Both the position numbers and the translations under genes were made by a program. The notes beneath the pieces were generated by a model, which saw only the letters and a program-made list of their open reading frames with translations, had not been told where the DNA came from and did no database searches. DNA of 64,000 nt from Cellulomonas edaphi (lineage in GTDB: Bacteria; Actinomycetota; Actinomycetes; Actinomycetales; Cellulomonadaceae), in NCBI RefSeq assembly GCF_030362815.1, contig NZ_JAUCGR010000001.1, positions 426,024 through 490,023 of the forward strand, read 5' to 3'. Shown here piece by piece: positions 7,879 to 15,088 of this stretch. The stretch's first letter is position 1, and every line of letters begins with the position of its first letter.

Positions 7879-9120
7879 ATGCGTAGATCCACCCCGACGA
7901 TGACGGGCGCAGCGCTCGTGCTCGTCGCCGGCCTTGTGCTGGCTGGCTGTTCCTCGAAGGACGACTCGAAGGACGCAGCGGCACCCTCGGGGAGCACCAG
8001 CGCCGAGGCGCCGTCGGGCGCGCTCAGCATCCAGCCCCAGGTGCAGATCGACACCAAGGGTGCCGAGGTCCCCGCCGCGGACACGTCGAACGCCGCCGAC
8101 CCGGCCGGCGACGGCTCCGCCAAGTGCGACCCGGTCTCGATCGGCATGGCCGGCGCCCTCACCGGCCCGAACGCCGCGCTCGGCATCAACATCCTGAACG
8201 GCGCCAAGCTGGCCGTGGACGCGCACAACGCCGCGAACCCCGACTGCCAGGTCACCGTCAAGGAGTTCGACACGGAGGGTGACCCGCAGAAGGCCACCCA
8301 GGTGGCGCCGACGATCGTCGGCGACGCGAGCATCATCGGACTGCTCGGCCCCGCGTTCTCGGGTGAGACCGCGGCCGTCGGCCCCGTCTTCTCGCAGGCC
8401 GGCCTGCTCTCGCTGACGGCCTCGGCCACCAACCCGGACCTCGTCAAGAACGGCTGGACGAACTTCTTCCGCGGTCTCGCCAACGACGCCGTCCAGGGTC
8501 CGTCCGTCGCTGCCTACATGGTCAACACCCTCAAGTACGCCAAGGTCTGCGTCGTCCAGGACGACTCCGACTACGGCGTGGGCCTGGCTACCGAGATCAC
8601 CAAGGGCCTCGGCGCCGCGGCGGACGCGAACTGCGCCGCCAAGGTCAAGACCGGTGACAAGGACTTCTCCGCCACGGTCCAGATCATCAAGGGCGAGTCG
8701 CCCGACGCGGTGTTCTACGCCGGCTACTACGCCGAGGGCGCGCCGTTCGCGGCACAGCTCAAGGAGAGCGGCGTGACGGCGGCCTTCGTCTCGGCCGACG
8801 GCACCAACGACCCGCAGTTCGTCAAGCAGGCCGGCTCGGCGGCCAAGGACGCCTACCTCAGCTGCCCGTGCGGCCCGGCGCCCGAGAAGTTCGCGGCCGA
8901 CTACAAGGCCAAGTTCAACCAGGACTCGGGCGTGTACTCCGTCGAGGCCTACGACCTCGCGACGATCATGCTCAAGGGCATCGACTCGGGCGTCAAGGAC
9001 CGTGCCGGCCTGGTCGACTTCGTCAAGAACTACGACGGTGACGGCCTTGCCCGCCACTACAAGTGGAACGCTGACGGCGAGCTCGCCTCGGCGCTGATCT
9101 GGATCTACCAGGTCAAGTGA
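7879..9120 (+). CDS. livK: Branched-chain amino acid ABC transporter, substrate-binding lipoprotein
   Basis: 413 aa. A lipoprotein signal peptide ends in the lipobox LVLAGC (Cys at about residue 24), followed by a charged Ser/Lys/Asp-rich linker and a periplasmic-binding type I domain (IGMAGALTGPNAALGIN through VEAYDLATIMLKGI). It captures Leu/Ile/Val or related amino acids outside the membrane for the LivHM channel. GGAGG at 7868-7872 precedes the ATG by 6 nt. It is the first gene of a five-gene liv operon. A strong hairpin follows the stop, which may let this gene be expressed above the rest. The true ligand could differ (amides or short-chain amino acids). Confidence 0.93.
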   Translation: MRRSTPTMTGAALVLVAGLVLAGCSSKDDSKDAAAPSGSTSAEAPSGALSIQPQVQIDTKGAEVPAADTSNAADPAGDGSAKCDPVSIGMAGALTGPNAALGINILNGAKLAVDAHNAANPDCQVTVKEFDTEGDPQKATQVAPTIVGDASIIGLLGPAFSGETAAVGPVFSQAGLLSLTASATNPDLVKNGWTNFFRGLANDAVQGPSVAAYMVNTLKYAKVCVVQDDSDYGVGLATEITKGLGAAADANCAAKVKTGDKDFSATVQIIKGESPDAVFYAGYYAEGAPFAAQLKESGVTAAFVSADGTNDPQFVKQAGSAAKDAYLSCPCGPAPEKFAADYKAKFNQDSGVYSVEAYDLATIMLKGIDSGVKDRAGLVDFVKNYDGDGLARHYKWNADGELASALIWIYQVK

Positions 9121-9126
9121 TGACGA

Positions 9127-9163
9127 CACGGCGGCCGGGTTCCTACGGGGCCCGGCCGCCGTG
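9127..9163 (+). promoter_or_regulatory. Intra-operon hairpin between livK and livH
   Basis: A 13-bp stem (9127-9139 with 9151-9163, core CGGCGGCCGGG) and an 11-nt loop, starting 6 nt after the livK stop and ending 24 nt before the livH ribosome site. There is no T tract. The position suggests partial termination or protection of the livK message 3' end. Confidence 0.6.
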
Positions 9164-9196
9164 CTGCACCGCCCCTTCCACACTGCTAGGAGCAAC

Positions 9197-10234
9197 ATGA
9201 GCGCCGTTCAAACGGTCGGCCAGGTCATGGCCGACGGGGTGATCGATTTCGACATCGGTTCCCTGGGCCGCAACTTCTGGGCCCTCACCATCGACGGGCT
9301 CACCTACGGCTCGATCTACGCCCTGGTCGCCGTGGGCTACACGCTCGTCTACGGCGTGCTGAGACTCATCAACTTCGCCCACTCCGAGATCTTCATGCTC
9401 GGCATGTTCGGGCAGTACGCGGTTCTCATGCTGCTGGGGTTCACCCCTCGCGGTGACGCGTACGACGAGGGCACGGTCCTGACCGTCGTCTACCTGCTGC
9501 TCGCCATGATCGGGGGCATGATCGTCTCCGGCAGCGCGGCGGTGGGGCTGGAGCGCGTCGCCTACCGACCCCTGCGCAAGCGCGGTGCACCGTCGCTGGT
9601 CTTCCTGATCACCGCGATCGGCGCCTCGTTCGTCATCCAGGAGTTCGTGCACTTCATCCTGCCGAAGCTCACCAACGACAAGCTGGGCGGCGTCAACGCC
9701 CAGCAGCCGATCCGGCTCGTGGTGCCCTCGGTCCAGTTCAGCGTGTTCGGCGCCGACGTCACCAACGTCGAGATCGTGATCGTGGTCGCCGCGATCGTCC
9801 TGGCGGTCGCCACCGAGCGCTTCGTGACTCTCACCAAGTTCGGCCGCGGCATCCGCGCCGTCGCACAGGACCCCGTCACCGCGACGCTCATGGGCGTGTC
9901 CCGTGAGCGCGTCATCATGCTGACGTTCCTCATCGGCGGTCTGCTCGCCGGTGCGGCCGCCATGCTCTACACGCTGCGGGTCCCCAGCGGGATCATCTAC
10001 TCGGGAGGCTTCATCCTCGGCATCAAGGCGTTCAGCGCCGCGGTGCTCGGCGGCATCGGCAACCTGCGCGGCGCACTCCTCGGCGGCCTGCTGCTGGGTG
10101 TCATGGAGCTCTACGGGCAGGCCCTGTTCGGCACCGAGTGGCGCGACGTCGTCGCCTTCGTCGTGCTGATCCTGGTGCTGATGATCCGACCTACCGGCAT
10201 CCTGGGCGAGTCCCTCGGGAGGGCACGAGCATGA
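9197..10234 (+). CDS. livH: Branched-chain amino acid ABC transporter permease LivH
   Basis: 345 aa with about eight membrane segments. GLTYGSIYALVAVGYTLVYG and LRLINFAHSEIFMLG are the classic LivH N-terminal motifs, and GIKAFSAAVLGGIGN near the C-terminus is the ATPase-contact loop. It forms the channel with LivM. The ATG at 9197 has AGGAG at 9188-9192; an earlier in-frame GTG at 9161 falls in the hairpin. The stop overlaps the livM start in an ATGA junction. Between helices there is a roughly 50-residue external loop (FVHFILPKLTN onward). Confidence 0.95.
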   Translation: MSAVQTVGQVMADGVIDFDIGSLGRNFWALTIDGLTYGSIYALVAVGYTLVYGVLRLINFAHSEIFMLGMFGQYAVLMLLGFTPRGDAYDEGTVLTVVYLLLAMIGGMIVSGSAAVGLERVAYRPLRKRGAPSLVFLITAIGASFVIQEFVHFILPKLTNDKLGGVNAQQPIRLVVPSVQFSVFGADVTNVEIVIVVAAIVLAVATERFVTLTKFGRGIRAVAQDPVTATLMGVSRERVIMLTFLIGGLLAGAAAMLYTLRVPSGIIYSGGFILGIKAFSAAVLGGIGNLRGALLGGLLLGVMELYGQALFGTEWRDVVAFVVLILVLMIRPTGILGESLGRARA

Positions 10235-11457
10235 GCACCGACTCCACCAGACCCGCTCTGCAGCTCAGCTTCAGCGACAAGCTGCGCCTGTGGTGGGACG
10301 CGCTCGCTCGGCCCACGCAGTGGGCGGTCGGCGTTCCCTTCATCATCCTCATCGCTCTGCTGCCGATCATCAAGCCACCGCTGCTCACGACGGTCGGCAC
10401 CGACTTCGGCAGCGTCCTGGCGCAGTTCGGCATGTTCGCGCTGCTCGCCATCGGCCTCAACGTCGTCGTCGGCCAGGCGGGCCTGCTCGACCTCGGTTAC
10501 GTCGGCTTCTACGCCATCGGTGCCTACACCGTCGCCCTGGTCACCAGCCCGGTCAGCCCGTGGAACCTCACGGACGACTGGCTCGCGCAGGACTGGGCGT
10601 GGCTGTTCGCGGTCCCGGTCGCGATCGCGTTCACCGCGGTGTCGGGCCTGATCCTGGGCACGCCGACGCTGCGTCTGCGCGGGGACTACCTCGCCATCGT
10701 CACGCTCGGGTTCGGCGAGATCGTGCGCCTGCTGGCGGACAACCTCACCAACATCACGCGCGGCGGCCAGGGCCTGACCCAGGTCGCCTACCCCGTGGTC
10801 GGTGTCTCCGAGGAGCGGCCCAACGGCATCTTCTCGGCGGGCAACACCATCGCGCCGCTCAACTCGGGCACGTGGTGGTTCTGGCTGAGCATCGTGCTGA
10901 TCATCGTGGTGCTGCTCATCGTGGGGAACCTCGAGCGGTCCCGCGTCGGACGCGCCTGGGTCGCCATCCGTGAGGACGAGGACGCGGCCGAGATCATGGG
11001 CGTGCCGACGTTCAAGTTCAAGCTGTGGGCGTTCATCATCGGCGCGTCGATCGGCGGCCTGTCCGGCGCGCTCTACGCGGGGCAGGTGCAGTTCGTCGTG
11101 CCGGGCTCGTTCAACGTCATCAACTCGATGCTGTTCCTGTGCGCCGTGGTCCTCGGCGGCCAGGGCAACAAGCTGGGCGTGATCCTGGGCGCGTTCATCA
11201 TCGTGTACCTGCCCAACTTCTTCCTGGGTCGCACGGAGCTGCTCGGCATCCCGATCAACGGTGACGACATCGCCGACTACAAGTACCTGTTCTTCGGCAT
11301 CGCCCTCGTGGTGCTCATGATCTTCCGGCCGCAGGGACTCATCCCGGCGAGGCAGAAGCTGCTCGCGTACGGCCGGCCCATCTACGTCGCCACGCGCAAG
11401 GCGGCGCTCGCGCTCTCGCGCAAGCCCGCCGTCGAGACCAAGGGAGGTGCCCGATGA
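10231..11457 (+). CDS. livM: Branched-chain amino acid ABC transporter permease LivM
   Basis: 408 aa. It has a roughly 55-residue hydrophilic leader before the first membrane helix, then motifs GLNVVVGQAGLLDLGYVGFY and TLRLRGDYLAIVTLGFGEI that define LivM. The C-terminal AAEIMGVPTFKFKLWAF and ALYAGQ region carries the ATPase-coupling loop. It starts in an ATGA overlap with livH, with GGGAGGG upstream, and ends in an ATGA overlap with livG, so the three genes are translationally coupled. Confidence 0.95.
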   Translation: MSTDSTRPALQLSFSDKLRLWWDALARPTQWAVGVPFIILIALLPIIKPPLLTTVGTDFGSVLAQFGMFALLAIGLNVVVGQAGLLDLGYVGFYAIGAYTVALVTSPVSPWNLTDDWLAQDWAWLFAVPVAIAFTAVSGLILGTPTLRLRGDYLAIVTLGFGEIVRLLADNLTNITRGGQGLTQVAYPVVGVSEERPNGIFSAGNTIAPLNSGTWWFWLSIVLIIVVLLIVGNLERSRVGRAWVAIREDEDAAEIMGVPTFKFKLWAFIIGASIGGLSGALYAGQVQFVVPGSFNVINSMLFLCAVVLGGQGNKLGVILGAFIIVYLPNFFLGRTELLGIPINGDDIADYKYLFFGIALVVLMIFRPQGLIPARQKLLAYGRPIYVATRKAALALSRKPAVETKGGAR

Positions 11458-12449
11458 GCAACCCCGGAGGCATCGGGGCCGGCTCCGAGCACGACGAGGA
11501 GTTCCGCAGCACCGAGGAGATGGTCGGCGGCTCGATCGCCGAGGAGTACCTGCCGGACGGCGGTGTCGAGGAGGGCGTGGAGATCGACCTCGCCGCCGTG
11601 GACCCCGGCCTGGCGGACGCTTCGCACGTCGCGGAGGTCGTGGCCTCGGACCGGACCATCCACGCGTCCGTGGGCGAGCCGCTGCTGCAGATGCAGGGCG
11701 TGACGGTGAAGTTCGGCGGCCTCACGGCACTCGACGACGTCACGTTCGACATCCGGCGTGGTGAGATCCTCGGACTGATCGGGCCCAACGGCGCCGGCAA
11801 GACGACGTGCTTCAACACGATGTCGGGCATCTACCGCCCCACGTCCGGCAACGTGCTGTTCGACGGCAGGCCCATCGGCGCCGTCAAGCGCAACCAGATC
11901 ACGCGGCTCGGCATCGCCCGCACGTTCCAGAACATCCGCCTGTTCTCCGACATGACGGCGCTCGAGAACGTCGTCGTGGGCACGGACGCCCGGCACCGCA
12001 CCTCGGTGCCGGGAGCGATCTTCCGCAGCTCGCGGCACCGGCACGAGGAGCACGACGCCCTCGACCGCGCGATGGCGCTCCTCGAGTTCGTGGGGATCGG
12101 CAGCCGTGCCACCGAGAAGTCGCGCAACCTGTCCTACGGCGACCAGCGCAGGCTCGAGATCGCCCGCGCGCTCGCCACGCAGCCCAAGCTGCTCTGCCTG
12201 GACGAGCCGGCCGCGGGGTTCAACCCGGCCGAGAAGCAGGCCCTCATGGACCTGATCCGCAAGATCCGCGACGACGGCTTCACCGTGCTCCTCATCGAGC
12301 ACGACATGCGCCTCGTGATGGGCGTGACCGACCGTGTGGTGGTGCTGGAGTTCGGCCGCAAGATCGCCGACGGACTGCCGTCCGAGGTGGCGTCCGACCC
12401 CGCCGTCATCGCTGCCTACCTGGGGGTGCCCGACGATGCCACTGCTTGA
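11454..12449 (+). CDS. livG: Branched-chain amino acid ABC transporter ATPase LivG, with N-terminal extension
   Basis: 331 aa, about 75 longer than ordinary LivG. Residues 1-75 are an acidic extension (for example SEHDEEFRSTEEM) without a recognisable domain. The ATPase begins at EPLLQMQGVTVKFGG; Walker A is GPNGAGKTT, the signature is LSYGDQRRLEIARAL, and Walker B is LLCLDEPAAGFNP, followed by the LivG-type IRDDGFTVLLIEHDM. The start overlaps livM by ATGA, which supports the long form. It pairs with LivF to power LivHM. The extension may contact another component or be a recent addition. Confidence 0.94.
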   Translation: MSNPGGIGAGSEHDEEFRSTEEMVGGSIAEEYLPDGGVEEGVEIDLAAVDPGLADASHVAEVVASDRTIHASVGEPLLQMQGVTVKFGGLTALDDVTFDIRRGEILGLIGPNGAGKTTCFNTMSGIYRPTSGNVLFDGRPIGAVKRNQITRLGIARTFQNIRLFSDMTALENVVVGTDARHRTSVPGAIFRSSRHRHEEHDALDRAMALLEFVGIGSRATEKSRNLSYGDQRRLEIARALATQPKLLCLDEPAAGFNPAEKQALMDLIRKIRDDGFTVLLIEHDMRLVMGVTDRVVVLEFGRKIADGLPSEVASDPAVIAAYLGVPDDATA

Positions 12450-13155
12450 GCTCAAGGACCTGACGGTCTCCTACGACCGCATCGAGGCCGTGCGTGGCAT
12501 CTCGCTCACCGTCGAGGACGGCGAGCTGGTCACGCTGATCGGCGCCAACGGCGCCGGCAAGACGACGACGATGCGCGCGATCTCCGGGATTCGCCCGGTG
12601 GCGCGCGGGTCGGTCTGGTTCGACGGCCAGGACATCACGCGCATGAAGGCGCACGAGCGGGTCACGGCGGGCATCGTCCAGGCGCCCGAGGGCCGCGGGG
12701 TGTTCCCCGGCATGACAGTCGTCGAGAACCTGGAGATGGGGTCGTACTCGCGCACGTTCAAGACGAAGGCGGAGCACGACTCGACGGTCGAGCGCGTGTT
12801 CGACCTGTTCCCGCGCCTGCTCGAGCGACGCAGCCAGGTGGGCGGCACGCTGTCCGGCGGCGAGCAGCAGATGCTCGCCATCGGCCGCGCGCTGATGGCC
12901 CGCCCGCGGCTGCTGCTGCTCGACGAGCCGTCGATGGGCCTCGCGCCGCTCGTGATCCAGCAGATCTTCCGGATCATCACGGAGATCAACAAGGAGGGGA
13001 CCACGATCCTGCTCGTCGAGCAGAACGCGCAGCAGGCGCTGTCCCGCTCCGACCGCGCGTACATCCTGGAGACCGGTGAGGTCACCACCTCCGGCAAGGG
13101 CAAGGACCTGCTCGCCGACCCGGCCGTCAAGCAGGCCTATCTCGGCGTCGCCTGA
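12436..13155 (+). CDS. livF: Branched-chain amino acid ABC transporter ATPase LivF
   Basis: 239 aa, standard length. Walker A GANGAGKTT, LivF-specific IVQAPEGRGVFPGMTV, signature LSGGEQQMLAIGRAL, and Walker B LLLLDEPSMGLAP. It is the second ATPase of the transporter. It starts 14 nt inside the end of livG, so translation is coupled, and it is the last gene of the operon, followed at once by a strong terminator. Confidence 0.96.
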   Translation: MPLLELKDLTVSYDRIEAVRGISLTVEDGELVTLIGANGAGKTTTMRAISGIRPVARGSVWFDGQDITRMKAHERVTAGIVQAPEGRGVFPGMTVVENLEMGSYSRTFKTKAEHDSTVERVFDLFPRLLERRSQVGGTLSGGEQQMLAIGRALMARPRLLLLDEPSMGLAPLVIQQIFRIITEINKEGTTILLVEQNAQQALSRSDRAYILETGEVTTSGKGKDLLADPAVKQAYLGVA

Positions 13156-13173
13156 GTCGCCACCACGTACGAC

Positions 13174-13213
13174 GAAGCGCCCCGCTCCGGATCACTCCGG
13201 GGCGGGGCGCTTC
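13174..13213. terminator. Bidirectional terminator between livF and rplI
   Basis: A stem of about 17 bp: GAAGCGCCCCGC at 13174-13185 pairs with its complement ending at 13213, closed by CCGG/CCGG and the loop ATCACT. It lies between two convergent genes, about 20 bp from each stop, so it should end both the liv and the rpsF-rplI transcripts. Confidence 0.8.
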
Positions 13214-13232
13214 ACGTCGGTCAGAGCTCAGC

Positions 13233-13682
13233 TCAGGCGGCGACGACCTTCACGGTCACCGTCGCGGCCACGTCTGCGTGCAGACGGACCGAGACCTTGT
13301 ACTCGCCCAGGGCCTTGATCGGCTGACCGATCTCGACCTTGCGCTTGTCGATCTGCGGCGCGCCCGACGCCTTGACCGCGGCAGCGATCTCGGCGGTGGT
13401 GACGGCACCGAACAGGCGACCGGCCTCGCCGGCCTTGGCGCTCACGACGACGGGCTTCGACTGCAGCGAGTCGCGGATCGCCTTGGCGTCGTCGAGCGTG
13501 GCGATCTCGCGCGCCTTGCGGGCACGACGGATCGCGGTGATGTCCTTCTCGGCACCCTTGGTCCACGGCGTGGCCAGGCTGCGCGGGATGAGGTAGTTCC
13601 GGGCGTACCCGTCCTTCACCTCGACGACGTCACCCGGGGCACCGAGTCCGGTGACCTCGTGGGTCAGGATGATCTTGGCCAT
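13233..13682 (-). CDS. rplI: 50S ribosomal protein bL9
   Basis: 149 aa. The N-terminal RNA-binding domain carries the L9 pattern ([20 protein letters not shown], then [10 protein letters not shown]), followed by the long connecting helix and a C-terminal domain ending in VKVVAA. Last gene of rpsF-ssb-rpsR-rplI, 14 bp behind rpsR. It binds 23S rRNA at the base of the L1 stalk. Confidence 0.98.
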   Translation of the reverse strand: MAKIILTHEVTGLGAPGDVVEVKDGYARNYLIPRSLATPWTKGAEKDITAIRRARKAREIATLDDAKAIRDSLQSKPVVVSAKAGEAGRLFGAVTTAEIAAAVKASGAPQIDKRKVEIGQPIKALGEYKVSVRLHADVAATVTVKVVAA

Positions 13683-13696
13683 GAGAGTCCCCTTCC

Positions 13697-13933
13697 TCAG
13701 CGAGCCGACGACGAGTACGGCAGCAGGGCCATCTCGCGGGCGTTCTTGACAGCGCGCGCGATCGCACGCTGCTCCTGGACGGACACACCGGTCACTCGAC
13801 GCGCACGGATCTTCCCGCGGTCGGAGATGAACTTGCGCAGCAGCGCAGTGTCCTTGTAGTCGACGACGTCGATCTTCGCCGCCTTGAGCGGGTTCTGCTT
13901 CTTCTTGGGCTTACGGACCACGGCCTTAGCCAT
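13697..13933 (-). CDS. rpsR: 30S ribosomal protein bS18
   Basis: 78 aa, basic. The core [20 protein letters not shown] and [20 protein letters not shown] is the S18 signature. No Cys-rich zinc motif is visible at the N-terminus (KPKKKQNPL), so this looks like the zinc-free form, although a zinc-binding paralogue could exist elsewhere. AAGGAGGAG precedes the ATG. S18 pairs with S6 on the platform of the small subunit. Confidence 0.97.
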   Translation of the reverse strand: MAKAVVRKPKKKQNPLKAAKIDVVDYKDTALLRKFISDRGKIRARRVTGVSVQEQRAIARAVKNAREMALLPYSSSAR

Positions 13934-14016
13934 CGTGGTGCTCCTCCTTGGTGGAGTGGAGCCCCGGGCGTTGCCGTGCCCGGGGATGGGGGTCTTGTCT
14001 GGGGGTTACCGAGGGA

Positions 14017-14526
14017 TCAGAACGGGGGCTCGTCGGAGTAGCCGCCGGCACCACCCGCGGGCGTGGCCCACGGGTCGTCCTGCTGGCTGCCACCACCGGA
14101 GTTGCCGCCGCCCTGGCCGCCGCCGTAGCCACCGCCGCCGCCGAAGCCGCCGCCACCCGAACGCTGGGTCCGGGTGACCTTGGCCGTGGCGTAGCGGAGC
14201 GACGGGCCGACCTCGTCGACCTGCAGCTCGACCACGGTTCGCTTCTCGCCCTCACGGGTCTCGTACGAACGCTGGACGAGCCGGCCGGTCACGATGACGC
14301 GGGTGCCCTTGGTGAGCGACTCGGCGACCGACTCGGCCGCCTCCCGCCAGATCGAGCAGCGCATGAACAGCGTGTCGCCGTCCTTCCACTCGTTGCTCTG
14401 GCGGTCGAACGTGCGGGGAGTGGATGCGACGGTGAAGTTGGCCACCGCTGCCCCCGACGGGGTGAAGCGCAGCTCAGGGTCCCCCGTGAGGTTCCCGATC
14501 ACCGTGATGACGGTCTCGCCGGCCAT
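14017..14526 (-). CDS. ssb: Single-stranded DNA-binding protein
   Basis: 169 aa. The OB fold occupies about residues 1-110 ([18 protein letters not shown] onward). A flexible Gly-rich linker follows ([18 protein letters not shown]), then an acidic tip ending DEPPF, the docking site for replication and repair partners. It lies in the rpsF operon between rpsF and rpsR, as is usual. The ATG has GGAGATGGC just upstream. Confidence 0.98.
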   Translation of the reverse strand: MAGETVITVIGNLTGDPELRFTPSGAAVANFTVASTPRTFDRQSNEWKDGDTLFMRCSIWREAAESVAESLTKGTRVIVTGRLVQRSYETREGEKRTVVELQVDEVGPSLRYATAKVTRTQRSGGGGFGGGGGYGGGQGGGNSGGGSQQDDPWATPAGGAGGYSDEPPF

Positions 14527-14616
14527 GCCATCTCCTCGTTCGTTCGATTACGTCGTGTGTGGTCGATGCGCACGCTATCCGGGTCGGCTGACACGCGGGA
14601 GCGGTTGCGCACAGAC

Positions 14617-14910
14617 TCAGGCGTCGGCGCGAAGGACCTTGGTCCGCAGGACGACCTCGTTGAGGCCGAGCTGACGGTCGAGCTCCTTGGCAGTGGCGGG
14701 CGTAGCCTTGAAGTCGACGACGGCGTAGATGCCCTCGGACTTCTTCTTGATGTCGTACGCCAGGCGGCGCCGACCCCAGATGTCGACCTTGTCGACGGAG
14801 CCACCGTCGGTCGTGATGACCGACAGGTACTTGTCGAGCGAGGGAGCGACGGTGCGCTCCTCGATCTCGGGGTCGAGGATGATCATGATCTCGTACGGAC
14901 GCAGGCTCAT
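14617..14910 (-). CDS. rpsF: 30S ribosomal protein bS6
   Basis: 97 aa. [16 protein letters not shown] and [19 protein letters not shown] are S6 motifs. The ATG at 14910 is preceded by GAGGAGG with a 5-nt gap; a GTG two codons earlier would overlap that site. First gene of the rpsF-ssb-rpsR-rplI operon. Its promoter probably lies in the 178 bp downstream of the penicillin-binding protein gene, which is on the same strand. Confidence 0.97.
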   Translation of the reverse strand: MSLRPYEIMIILDPEIEERTVAPSLDKYLSVITTDGGSVDKVDIWGRRRLAYDIKKKSEGIYAVVDFKATPATAKELDRQLGLNEVVLRTKVLRADA

Positions 14911-15088
14911 ACCCACCTCCTCTGGTCTTCGCGGTCACGGTCGATCCGTGACAGGAGGGTTCTCGTGCGTCGCTGCGGGACGAGGAGACCTCGTCGGGCT
15001 CCCGCGCTCGACCGATGGCGGACGAGTGATGCGGGCACAGCAGTGTTCAAGCCTACCGGGCAGGGCCGGTCAGCCCGAAATCGTGGGG

